Assembly (NCBI GenBank): GCA_964388485.1
Contig: CAYMAS010000020.1
Span: 1 to 58,340, forward strand
Length of the DNA stretch: 58,340 nucleotides
Direction: 5' to 3'
DNA from: JBCDKH01 sp964388485
Lineage (GTDB): Bacteria > Planctomycetota > Phycisphaerae > Tepidisphaerales > Tepidisphaeraceae
Of the stretch, positions 33,725 through 41,879 are shown in pieces. The notes under the pieces were generated by a model, which saw only the letters and a list, made by a program, of their open reading frames with translations, made no database searches and was not told where the DNA came from. Position 1 is the first letter of the stretch. The number at the start of each line of letters is the position of its first letter. Both the position numbers and the translations under genes were made by a program.

Positions 33725-34738
33725 GTGCGGTCGATTGAGACGTGGCATCAACGCATTATCAGCGGCGAGGCCAAAGGCCCGGGTGCCGCGGGCGTTCGCG
33801 GCGTGCTGCGGGCCGGAAGCGTCGGTTATCGCATCGCCATCGACCAAATCAATCACCGTTATGACCGCCGCGGAGGGCAAAAGCTGACGAGACCGACTGT
33901 TTCCGTCGGGAATTTGACCGCCGGCGGGACCGGAAAAACGCCCACCGTTGCTTGGCTCGCCGATGCGTTGCGGACCCGCGGCCGGCGTCCGGCGATCCTC
34001 AGCCGCGGCCACGGCAGCCGACCCGGGGAACTCGGCGACGAGCTGACGCTCCTGACGGAGCTGCTGGGTCCCGATGTGCCCGTTGCAGCCGACCCTGACC
34101 GCGTCGCCGGGGCGGCCCAAATGCTTGCCCAGGAACCGGCTACGGACCTCTTCCTTCTCGATGACGGCTTCCAGCACCGGAAGGTGGCGCGGAACTTCGA
34201 TCTGGTGCTCGTCGATGTCAGCAACCCATTCGGCTACAACCACTTGCTGCCGCGAGGGCTGCTGCGGGAACCCCAGGCGTCGCTTCGGCGTGCGGATGCT
34301 ATTTTGTTGACACGAAGCGACTTAGGCGACTGTCAAGCGGTGGAGCATGAAGTGCGGCGGTGGGCGGACGTGCCGGTCTTCCGCAGCTGGTTCCGCGTTC
34401 AGGCCGCCGAAGCTGTTGGCCGCAAAGCAGTTGTAGCTTGCGGGATCGGCAACCCGAGCGCTTTCGCCGCCAACCTGGCTTCGAGCGGGGTTCTGCTGGA
34501 GGAGGTGATGGCGTTTCCGGACCACCACGCGTTTGATGTCGACGATGCTAAGTCAATAGCGACCAACAGGCCGGAGCACGGCGTTGTCATCGTGACGGGC
34601 AAAGACTGGGTCAAGCTGAGGTCGCTCTGGCCGAGCGACGTGCCGATCGTCGTTGCCGGCCAACGACTTGAGATTCAGGAAGCGGACAATCTGCTCGATC
34701 TCGTTTCCCGCGCCGCGAGTCTGCCGAACACGATGTAA
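33725..34738 (+). CDS. lpxK: Tetraacyldisaccharide 4'-kinase (lipid A)
   Basis: Phosphorylates the 4' position of the lipid A precursor at the inner membrane, so the cell should make LPS-type lipid A. 337 residues, the family norm. N-terminal membrane-associated helix, then the P-loop VGNLTAGGTGKTP (61-73), SRGHGSRPGE, LLDDGFQH (catalytic DDGFQ), PRGLLREP and a C-terminal DWVKL strand. GTG start at 33725, 8 bp after gluQ. Its 3' end overlaps the convergent lgt gene by 64 bp. Confidence 0.94.
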   Translation: MRSIETWHQRIISGEAKGPGAAGVRGVLRAGSVGYRIAIDQINHRYDRRGGQKLTRPTVSVGNLTAGGTGKTPTVAWLADALRTRGRRPAILSRGHGSRPGELGDELTLLTELLGPDVPVAADPDRVAGAAQMLAQEPATDLFLLDDGFQHRKVARNFDLVLVDVSNPFGYNHLLPRGLLREPQASLRRADAILLTRSDLGDCQAVEHEVRRWADVPVFRSWFRVQAAEAVGRKAVVACGIGNPSAFAANLASSGVLLEEVMAFPDHHAFDVDDAKSIATNRPEHGVVIVTGKDWVKLRSLWPSDVPIVVAGQRLEIQEADNLLDLVSRAASLPNTM

Positions 34739-35646
34739 AGCAGGAGGCCGCAGGTGGTTACGCCGATCGACACCCACATGCTGTAGGTCAGGTCGCCTGC
34801 TAATCGTGTGTTGACGCGGAGCATCTCCAAAGCGAAGCGACCGGGGCCGTAGCAGAGCAGCATCAGCGCGAAGACCTTCCCTGGAGCGGGAAGCATTGCC
34901 AGGAACGCAAGACACAAGCCCATAATTAGCAACGCGTTGAGGACGCTGTAAAGTTGCGTCGGGTGGACCGGCAGCGATTGCTGAGCCGCCGCCAGATCTT
35001 GAATCGCCTCTGGCTGCTCCCGCAATGTATCGGTGCTCATCGGCCGCCGGATCAGCTCTCCAGGTTCTTGCCCGGGAACGAGTTGCACGAGTTCGTCCGG
35101 AACCTGCACCAGACCCTCATCGACATGATAATCGTAAGGCGGGCTGTCGTACGGAAACGTGATGGACCACGCAACCTGTTGTGGCTCACAGGTTTGGCCC
35201 CAGCAGCATCCGTTGAGCAAACACCCGACCCGCCCGAAAGCGAGCCCGAGCATCAGGCACGGAGCAACAATGTCCATGCCCCGGCGGATCGGGATTTTCT
35301 TCAGCTTGCCGAAGGCGATCGCGAAGGCCGTCGCGACGATGAACCCACCGTAAAAGGTTAGCCCGCCGGAGCTTATGTTGATCGCTGCAATGAAGTTGTC
35401 CCAGGCCGAACGCTGGTCGCTCGTATAGACGTCGAGGTTCTCCAAGACGTGGCTGATGCGAGCTCCGACCACGCCGCTGACCATGGCGATGATGCCGAGG
35501 GTGACGAAGTCGTCGCCCTTAAGTTCAAATCGGTTAGCAAGATAGCGTGCGAGCTCAACAGCGGTCCAGACGCCAAGGACGAGCATCAGGCCGTACCCGA
35601 AGACCGGCAGGTCGAGGATCGGGATGCGGAACAGCTCGCGGAGCAC
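34675..35646 (-). CDS. lgt: Prolipoprotein diacylglyceryl transferase
   Basis: Transfers diacylglycerol to the lipobox cysteine of prolipoproteins, the first step of lipoprotein maturation. 323 residues with about seven membrane helices. Family marks are GARISHVLENLD, SSGGLTFYGGF and the signature AFGRVGCLLNGCCWG (137-150). A hydrophilic stretch of about 60 residues after that signature is longer than in E. coli. It is last in the DUF1570-folK-panC-lgt operon (9 bp after panC) and shares its final 64 bp with lpxK on the opposite strand. At least three lipoproteins in this window would be its substrates. Confidence 0.94.
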   Translation of the reverse strand: MLRELFRIPILDLPVFGYGLMLVLGVWTAVELARYLANRFELKGDDFVTLGIIAMVSGVVGARISHVLENLDVYTSDQRSAWDNFIAAINISSGGLTFYGGFIVATAFAIAFGKLKKIPIRRGMDIVAPCLMLGLAFGRVGCLLNGCCWGQTCEPQQVAWSITFPYDSPPYDYHVDEGLVQVPDELVQLVPGQEPGELIRRPMSTDTLREQPEAIQDLAAAQQSLPVHPTQLYSVLNALLIMGLCLAFLAMLPAPGKVFALMLLCYGPGRFALEMLRVNTRLAGDLTYSMWVSIGVTTCGLLLYIVFGRLAARETRSSRLSAS

Positions 35647-35655
35647 GACTGGATG

Positions 35656-36462
35656 CTACGACAGCTCGACGTTGTCGATCAGCCGGACTCCGCCGACGCG
35701 AACCGCTGCGAGCAGCCGCGCCGGCCTTTGGTCCGACGGCCGGAGGGTCTGCGGATCGACCACGGTAACGTAATCAATTGCCGGGAAATGGCTTGCAAGT
35801 CGCTCCGTGACACGATCAGCAGTCGTCTTCGTGTCGGTCGCTGCGCTGAGCAGGATCTCCGACAGCCGAGCGGCTGTGTCGCGATCTTCAGCCGAGAGCC
35901 GCCGATTCCGGCTGCTCATTGCCAAACCGTCCGGCTCCCGCACGATCGGGCCGCGGACAATTTCGATTGGCAGATCCAGTCCCCGCACCATCTCCTCGAT
36001 GATTCGTAGCTGCTGGTAATCCTTTTCACCAAAGACACTTAGGTGCGGCTGTATCACGTTGAAGAGCTTCATCACAACTCGACAAACGCCGATAAAGTGG
36101 CCCGGCCGTTCTGCGCCCTCCAGGAGACTCGTCAGCGTTGGCACGTCGACTGTAACTGGTAACTCATCAACGGGATAAAGCTCTTCCGCCTCCGGCAGCC
36201 ACACGATATCTGCTCCCGCGGCGTCGAGCAGCTCCAGATCCTGCTCCACCGTCTTCGGATAAGCCGCCAGATCTGCCGGATCATCGAACTGGGCAGGGTT
36301 GATAAAGATCGTAGCGACAACGTGTTGCGCCCGTTCTTTCGCCAGCCGGACGAGCGACAGGTGGCCTTCGTGCAACGCTCCCATGGTCGGCACGAGCCCG
36401 ATTGAACCCGTCAACGAGTGGCGGAGCGACCGCATTGGGTTAATCTGGCGGAGCACCTGCAT
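35656..36462 (-). CDS. panC: Pantothenate synthetase
   Basis: Joins pantoate and beta-alanine with ATP to make pantothenate for CoA. 268 residues. HIGH-type nucleotide motif PTMGALHEGHLSL (25-37), FINPAQF, the pantoate site around FIGVCRVVMKLFN, and the KMSKS-equivalent with FGEKDYQQL. The first ATG (36462) overlaps the folK 3' end by 23 bases; a second Met at 36435 would begin just after it. The gene is third in a tight four-gene operon. Confidence 0.95.
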   Translation of the reverse strand: MQVLRQINPMRSLRHSLTGSIGLVPTMGALHEGHLSLVRLAKERAQHVVATIFINPAQFDDPADLAAYPKTVEQDLELLDAAGADIVWLPEAEELYPVDELPVTVDVPTLTSLLEGAERPGHFIGVCRVVMKLFNVIQPHLSVFGEKDYQQLRIIEEMVRGLDLPIEIVRGPIVREPDGLAMSSRNRRLSAEDRDTAARLSEILLSAATDTKTTADRVTERLASHFPAIDYVTVVDPQTLRPSDQRPARLLAAVRVGGVRLIDNVELS

Positions 36463-36970
36463 CTAGAGACCCTACTGCCGTGATCTCGCGGCCGCGGCCA
36501 CGCTTTTCAAGCTCTTTTTTCAGATCCTCGACCGTTCGCCGAAGGTCCGGCACCTGCCACGCAGGCGCAATCTCGGCGAGTGGCCAGAGGACGAAGGGGC
36601 GATCAGCGAGCCTCGGGTGTGGCAGCGTAAAGCATTCGTCAGCAACGACCTCCTGCTCCACGCCAAGCAGATCGAGGTCGATGACGCGTGGGGCATTGAC
36701 GACCCCGGCTGGGCGTCGGCGACCTAGTCGGCGTTCAAGATTGAGCAGCTGATCGAGCAACCGTCGCGGCGGTAACGTCGTTGTAAGTTCTGCTGCCGCA
36801 TTGAGATACGGCGGCGAGTCCGGAGGCGACTGGGCGGCGGCGGAGGCGTAGAGGTGACTCAAGCGGACGACGCGGGTGCTCGGCATCTGGTGCATCAATT
36901 TCGCGGCCGAAGCGAGGCTGGTCCGTCGGTCGCCGAGGTTGGAGCCGAGGCTGACATAAGCGACGGCCAC
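36440..36970 (-). CDS. folK: 2-amino-4-hydroxy-6-hydroxymethyldihydropteridine pyrophosphokinase
   Basis: Transfers pyrophosphate from ATP to the pterin in folate synthesis. 176 residues. YVSLGSNLGDR at the N terminus, SPPYLNAAAEL, LERRLGRRRPAGVVNAPRVI followed by DLDLL with the metal-binding Asp pair, and PHPRLADRPFVLWPLAEI. GTG start at 36970, 8 bp after the DUF1570 gene. The C-terminal 20 residues are basic and extend past the usual end, overlapping the panC start. Confidence 0.95.
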   Translation of the reverse strand: MAVAYVSLGSNLGDRRTSLASAAKLMHQMPSTRVVRLSHLYASAAAQSPPDSPPYLNAAAELTTTLPPRRLLDQLLNLERRLGRRRPAGVVNAPRVIDLDLLGVEQEVVADECFTLPHPRLADRPFVLWPLAEIAPAWQVPDLRRTVEDLKKELEKRGRGREITAVGSLDAGAPPD

Positions 36971-36978
36971 GCGGGAGT

Positions 36979-38229
36979 TTAGCGGCTTCGAGAGACGCGG
37001 GTCTCGTGCAGCAGGACGCCGTCGCGGCGGTAGAAGCGGGTTCGGTAGCTGTAGCCATCTCCAGGCCGGACAACGAGTTGCGGCAGCTCGCCACGAATAT
37101 CGACCTGTAGCCGCATCCGATCCGACCCCATCAAGCGGCCTCGGCCGTCGCGGAAGTAGACCATCGGGTCCGGGCTGCTCTGACGAGCCACGCCGGCCTG
37201 TTCGCGGAAGAGCTGGAGCTGGTTGAACTGAATGACCCGCCGCAGGTGGTCAATTGACTCGAACCGCTGGCCTCGCTCGGCGAGGTGGATGATCATCCGG
37301 CTGATGATGTCCTGCTTGTCGAGCTGGTCGCTGACGCTGGTGGGCTCCAGCTGTAAGATGAAGCTGGTAAAGTGCTTCTGGAAGCCCTCGTAGTTCGACC
37401 CGAAGCGAGCCCGCCACGCCGGCCCGCTCGGGCGGCCGGTGGCGACGTCGCGGAGGAACGCATTGAACCGCTCGCGATACAGCGGCGTGCCGTCTCGGCC
37501 CTGTGCGTAGACGAGAAAGTGCGTCATGGCCCACGTCTGGACGTAGAGCGTTCTGCCCATCGTCTCGTTCTCGAGGGAGCGGAACCACTCGCGGCTCTGC
37601 ATCTCGATTACCCGCTCGAACGGCACCAGCCCGTTGGTGCGGGCGGCGGTTTGCACGAGTTTCAAGGGAACTTCGGGGACTTCGCCCATCAGCATCTGCT
37701 GATCGACCCGCACCGCAAATTCGAAGAGCTGGGCGATACCTTCGTTGACCCAGACCGGCAGCCCCGGGCCGATTGATTCGTAGGCCCACTGGTGAAAGGC
37801 TTCGTGGCGGATCGTCCGCTTGAGGGCGTCGCGACCTGCTTCGGAGTAGAAGGCTGTCAACAACTTACGCCGGCTGTCGTAGAGGCCGGCCGTGTGGTGG
37901 CCGAGGTGACCGTTGAAGCGGATGTAGTCGTCGCGGTGTCGGTAGAGGCGGACGTCGTACTGCCGGGGCTTGCGGTGGGAGACGACCAGGGCGTTCATCC
38001 GCGTCCGGTAGGCCGCGCTGAGCCATTCCAGCTCGTCTGCCAGCTCCTTGATGAAGCGGGGGTTAAGGTCGCTGTAGATGCGGTAGTGCTCACTGACGAC
38101 CGGCGGGCGGAGGTCGGTCGGATCGGTGCTAGGGGCTTCGGCCTGAGCCGGCCTGGTGGCGAGGGCGAAGCCGAGGATGGCGGTGGCGAAGAGGCACTGC
38201 CCGAATCGTCCCCAGGCGTAGCGTGCCAC
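36979..38229 (-). CDS. DUF1570-type secreted zinc peptidase-like protein
   Basis: About 416 residues with the chosen GTG start, which gives a signal peptide (hydrophobic CLFATAILGFALATRPAQA, cleavage after AQA). A metallopeptidase motif RHEAFHQWAYE lies near residue 140, followed by GLPVWVNEGIAQLFE, whose Glu is the expected third zinc ligand; this is the gluzincin pattern of the DUF1570 family. The frame is open to 38778 but that runs into lysS, and an ATG at 38337 would overlap the lysS start, so the true start is uncertain. First gene of the folK-panC-lgt operon. The substrate is unknown. Confidence 0.8.
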   Translation of the reverse strand: MARYAWGRFGQCLFATAILGFALATRPAQAEAPSTDPTDLRPPVVSEHYRIYSDLNPRFIKELADELEWLSAAYRTRMNALVVSHRKPRQYDVRLYRHRDDYIRFNGHLGHHTAGLYDSRRKLLTAFYSEAGRDALKRTIRHEAFHQWAYESIGPGLPVWVNEGIAQLFEFAVRVDQQMLMGEVPEVPLKLVQTAARTNGLVPFERVIEMQSREWFRSLENETMGRTLYVQTWAMTHFLVYAQGRDGTPLYRERFNAFLRDVATGRPSGPAWRARFGSNYEGFQKHFTSFILQLEPTSVSDQLDKQDIISRMIIHLAERGQRFESIDHLRRVIQFNQLQLFREQAGVARQSSPDPMVYFRDGRGRLMGSDRMRLQVDIRGELPQLVVRPGDGYSYRTRFYRRDGVLLHETRVSRSR

Positions 38230-38335
38230 GGTCGCGAAGGCCGCTACTGTCGCCGCCCACTTCGACCCGTCGAGTGCCGCCACTTCCACCTGTTCCTTAT
38301 CGGTCCCCGTCCCGAGCCCGCTTGATCCCGAGACC

Positions 38336-40195
38336 ATGCCTGACGAACCGGCCGCCGCTGAAGTTTCCATGAGCGAGTACGAGGCCGAGCGTCGTAAGAA
38401 GCGGGACGAGCTGCGCGAGGCGGGCTTGTACGTGTATGGACGGCGGACGGAAGACATCTTGCCTGTTAACGCGTTACCTTCCGCCGGCGAAGGCGATGAA
38501 GGCCCGGAGGTTAAGGTTGCCGGCCGGATCGTGCTCAAGCGCGACATGGGCAAGCTCTCCTTTCTTACGATTCGCGACAGCACCGGCGACGTGCAGATCG
38601 GTTTGCAGAAAAACCGCCTTTCCGAAGACGGCTGGCTTGTCCGCAACGCCCTCGACCTCGGCGACCTGATCGTCGCCGAGGGCAAGCTGGGCGTGACAAA
38701 GACCGGCCAGCCAACGGTTTGGGCCGAGTCGGTCAGCATGGCGGCCAAGAGCCTCGTCGTCCCGCCGGACAAGCACAAGGGGCTCGAGGACCAGGAGCTT
38801 CGGTACCGCCAGCGCTACGTCGATCTTTGGGCCAATCCGGAGTCGATGGAGGTGATGCAGAAGCGTTTCGCGATCATTGACGCGATGCGGAAGTATTTGC
38901 GGGACAAGGGGTTCATGGAGGTCGAGACGCCGATGCTCCAGCCGATTCACGGCGGCGCCGCAGCCAGGCCGTTCGAGACGCACCACAACGCCTACGACAT
39001 CCCGCTCTACTTGCGGATCGCCCCGGAGCTGTATCTCAAGCGGCTGCTGGTCGGCGGCATGCCGAAGGTCTTCGAGATCAACCGCAACTTCCGCAACGAG
39101 GGCGTCAGCCCGCGGCACAACCCCGAGTTCACCATGCTCGAGGCCTACGAGGCCTACGGCAACTGGGAAACGATGGCCCAGCTGGTGGAGGACATGATCT
39201 GCACGGTGGCGATGGAGGTGCTGGGGACGACGGTCATCACCATCGGCGAGAAGGAAGTCGACCTCGGCAAGCGACCGTGGCGTCGGGTTTCTCTTGTGGA
39301 ACTCGTCGAAGAAGCGTCTGGCTGGGACTACGACCACACGGTGGAGGAGCGATCACTTTTGCAGGACTGGGAGCGGGATCAAATGATCCTGCACCTTGCA
39401 AAGCGTTCAGGACGTGAGCCGCGATGGGATGATGTAACCCAACATGTAGAGTCAGATGAGCGGCGCAGCGAGATCCGGAATTGCTTGGCGGAGTTTTATG
39501 AGGCGTCAGCTTATTGGCAAACGTGCCTTGAGCTACGCTCTTGGGTTGAAGCGGCTGCACTCAGAGCCATGCAGCAGGTCCATCAAGTGGTCGAGGAAAC
39601 GCTCGGTACTTTCGAGGTCAAGGATTGGGAGCAGGCACGGGATTCGGTTCAGGAGGAGCAGACCGAAGTCCGAGCACTTGCGCGACAGGCACATTCTGAT
39701 CTAGTCCGTTTTGAAAGCGAGCTGGGCGAGTTCAGCAAACACCTACAGGCCGCGCGAGAGATTGTAACGAGTGTCACGGCCCCTTCTCTCGCCGGGCAAC
39801 TTGTCCAGATTTACGAGAAGGTTGTAGAGCCGACGTTGATCGAACCGACATTCGTGACTCGCGTTCCATCATCCATCATCCCCCTCGCCCGCCCGTGCGA
39901 GGACGATCCGTACTTCGCCGACGTCTACGAGCTGGTCATCGGCGGGCAGGAGATTTCGCCGGGGTACACGGAGCTCAACGACCCCGACGTGCAGGCCCAA
40001 CTCTTTGCCGATCAAGCCGTTGAAGACGAGGGCGAGCGGCAGAAGGTCGACCACGACTTCCTCCACGCCCTCAAGGTCGGCATGCCCCCGGCTGGCGGCA
40101 TGGGGCTCGGCGTCGATCGGCTGGTGATGCTGTTGCTGGGGCAGCCGTCGATCCGGGACGTGCTGGCGTTCCCGCTCATGAAACCGCAGTCGTAG
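38336..40195 (+). CDS. lysS: Lysyl-tRNA synthetase (class II) with a large internal insertion
   Basis: Charges tRNA-Lys. It is 619 residues, about 120 longer than usual. The N-terminal OB domain has VAGRIVLKRDMGKLSFLTIR; the class II core has RYRQRYVDLWANPE, motif 2 FRNEGVSPRHNPEFTMLE (about 253-270) and motif 3 GGMGLGVDRLVMLL (about 588). Between ELVEEASGWDYD and the conserved YEKVVEPTLIEPTFV strand, where relatives have a short helical linker, stand about 148 residues (334-482). These are highly charged and helical, and their bases have visibly more A/T than the flanks. The stop TAG is the first part of a family A repeat. A second ATG at 38369 is a possible start. Confidence 0.92.
   Translation: MPDEPAAAEVSMSEYEAERRKKRDELREAGLYVYGRRTEDILPVNALPSAGEGDEGPEVKVAGRIVLKRDMGKLSFLTIRDSTGDVQIGLQKNRLSEDGWLVRNALDLGDLIVAEGKLGVTKTGQPTVWAESVSMAAKSLVVPPDKHKGLEDQELRYRQRYVDLWANPESMEVMQKRFAIIDAMRKYLRDKGFMEVETPMLQPIHGGAAARPFETHHNAYDIPLYLRIAPELYLKRLLVGGMPKVFEINRNFRNEGVSPRHNPEFTMLEAYEAYGNWETMAQLVEDMICTVAMEVLGTTVITIGEKEVDLGKRPWRRVSLVELVEEASGWDYDHTVEERSLLQDWERDQMILHLAKRSGREPRWDDVTQHVESDERRSEIRNCLAEFYEASAYWQTCLELRSWVEAAALRAMQQVHQVVEETLGTFEVKDWEQARDSVQEEQTEVRALARQAHSDLVRFESELGEFSKHLQAAREIVTSVTAPSLAGQLVQIYEKVVEPTLIEPTFVTRVPSSIIPLARPCEDDPYFADVYELVIGGQEISPGYTELNDPDVQAQLFADQAVEDEGERQKVDHDFLHALKVGMPPAGGMGLGVDRLVMLLLGQPSIRDVLAFPLMKPQS
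39335..39780 (+). other. Insertion segment within lysS
   Basis: About 445 bases in frame. It codes for an all-helical, charged stretch (for example RSLLQDWERDQMILHLAKRS, and EEQTEVRALARQAHSDLVRF) with a coiled-coil look. G+C is clearly lower than in the rest of lysS, with codons such as TTT, GAT, CAA and GTA that are rare in neighbours. I do not recognise the domain. Confidence 0.7.
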
Positions 40196-40259
40196 GGTGG
40201 GCTTCAGCCCACCATCCGGCACCTCTTCCGCGCCCATGGTGGGCACAAGCCCACCCTAC
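40192..40259. repeat. Paired-hairpin repeat, family A, at the lysS/lolC-like junction
   Basis: Left arm GTAGGGTGGGCTTCAGCCCA..., right arm ATGGTGGGCACAAGCCCACC then CTAC, spacer about 20 bases. The TAG within its first four bases is the stop codon of lysS (40193-40195). The element ends six bases before the GTG start of the permease gene, so it fills the whole intergenic space. Confidence 0.95.
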
Positions 40260-40265
40260 ACAACC

Positions 40266-41879
40266 GTGTACATTCCGCTGCTCATCTCGAAATACCTCGC
40301 CAAGCGGCGGATCGCTTGGGTGAGCCTCATCGCGGTCATGCTCTGTACGGCCCTCGTGCTCGTGGTCATCAGCGTCATGAGCGGATGGATCGACATGTTC
40401 CGCGGCACCTTCAAAGGGCTCAGCGGCGACGTGGTGGTGCGGACACAGGGGCTGGCGGGATTTCCGTACTACGAGGAGATGATCGACGAGCTGGAGGCGA
40501 TGCCGGAGGTGGAGGCGGCGGTGCCGACGTTGGAGGCGTTTGGGTTGGTGAGCGTCAACAACCAGTTCCAGGAGGCGGTACGGGTGATCGGGCTGCCGGC
40601 GGAGCGGATCGGGCTGGTGAATGAGTGGCCCGAGTCGCTGTATCTGCAGGATCCCGAGACGTCGCCGGACGAGCCGATGGCGGCTTGGCGGACGCGGGTC
40701 GAGGAGCTCGTGGACGCCGACATCGAGACGGGACTGCTCGAGCCAAGCGAGCGCGAGGCAGCCATCGCGAACCTGATGGACCCGGTCGCGGCGTGGGTGG
40801 AGGAGGGGGCGAAGGTGCCGTCATTCGATTTGCCGTGGCCTGAGCAGCTGTATCGCGAGGCGGTATCGACGCGACGGGGCGGGCGTGGGCCGGATGCGGC
40901 GATGTATCCCGGCGTCATCGTCGGCACGCGGGTCGTCGGCATCGCGAGGAACGGCGACCGGTGGCGGGGCTTGAGCCCGATGAACGCACCAATCCTGATC
41001 AAGTTTCTCCTGCTCGCCCCCGATGCCGACGGCGGCAGCGTCGACATCGAGCGGCAGAAGGCGGAGTTCAGCGCGTGGATCGTCGACAATTCCCGCACCG
41101 GTGTCTTCGAAGCGGACGAAGGGACGATTTATGCAGACTTCCACACGCTCCAGGAACAGCTGCGGCTGGGGGAGGGCGTGGTCTATCCGGACGGCATCGA
41201 CGAGACGACCGGCGAGCCTCTGGGCGAGCCCGTCGCGACGCCGGCACGGGCGACGAAGCTGCAAGTCGCGGTTGACGACGAAGCGGACCTGCTGGCAGTG
41301 CGGGATGCGGTGGAGCAGACGATTTACGAGGTGCTGGCGCGATACGAAGGCGGGCAGCGCGAGTTTGCGATGATGAGCATCGACACGTGGGACCGTCAGC
41401 CGTCCGTGGCGCGGTTCCTGGCGGCGGTGGAGCGGGAGCGGGTGCTCATTGTGACGCTGTTCGGCTTCATCAGCATCGTGGCGGTCTTCCTGATTCTGTG
41501 CATCTTCTACATGATCGTGAAGGAGAAGACGCGGGACATCGGCATTCTCAAGAGCGTCGGTGCCACCAGTACGGGCATCGCGAGCATCTTTCTCGGGTAT
41601 GGCTTGGTCATCGGCATCGTCGGCGGAGCATTGGGCGTGCTGGCAGGGGGACTGATCGTGTGGAACATCAATGAGATCCACGACCTGCTGGGCAAGTATC
41701 TGGCGGTCGAGGTTTGGAACGCGGAGACGTACATGTTTGACAAGATTCCTAACACGCTCCGGCCGATCGAGGCGGGCAGCATCTTCCTGGCGGCGGTCGT
41801 CAGCAGCGTCATCGGCGCGACGGTGCCGGCGTTGCTCGCCGCGTGGCAGCGGCCTGTCGAGTCATTGAGGTTTGAATGA
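40266..41879 (+). CDS. LolC/LolE-like FtsX-family ABC permease
   Basis: About 537 residues from the GTG at 40266, which begins directly before the first membrane segment (YIPLLISKYLAKRRIAWVSL). One N-terminal helix, a periplasmic domain of about 360 residues (GLSGDVVVRTQGLAGFPYYE onward), then three helices near the C terminus (ISIVAVFLILCIFYMIVKEK with a RDIGILKSVGAT loop, a glycine-rich second, and a final one before VPALLAAWQRPVESLRFE). This matches the FtsX/LolC permease plan; such transporters extract lipoproteins from the inner membrane. It overlaps the ATPase gene by 4 bp. Substrate assignment is inferred from family only. Confidence 0.85.
   Translation: MYIPLLISKYLAKRRIAWVSLIAVMLCTALVLVVISVMSGWIDMFRGTFKGLSGDVVVRTQGLAGFPYYEEMIDELEAMPEVEAAVPTLEAFGLVSVNNQFQEAVRVIGLPAERIGLVNEWPESLYLQDPETSPDEPMAAWRTRVEELVDADIETGLLEPSEREAAIANLMDPVAAWVEEGAKVPSFDLPWPEQLYREAVSTRRGGRGPDAAMYPGVIVGTRVVGIARNGDRWRGLSPMNAPILIKFLLLAPDADGGSVDIERQKAEFSAWIVDNSRTGVFEADEGTIYADFHTLQEQLRLGEGVVYPDGIDETTGEPLGEPVATPARATKLQVAVDDEADLLAVRDAVEQTIYEVLARYEGGQREFAMMSIDTWDRQPSVARFLAAVERERVLIVTLFGFISIVAVFLILCIFYMIVKEKTRDIGILKSVGATSTGIASIFLGYGLVIGIVGGALGVLAGGLIVWNINEIHDLLGKYLAVEVWNAETYMFDKIPNTLRPIEAGSIFLAAVVSSVIGATVPALLAAWQRPVESLRFE

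Noticed and set aside
36979..38778. Extended 599-codon form of the DUF1570 gene
   Set aside because: The extra part overlaps lysS on the other strand and would bury the signal peptide in the middle.
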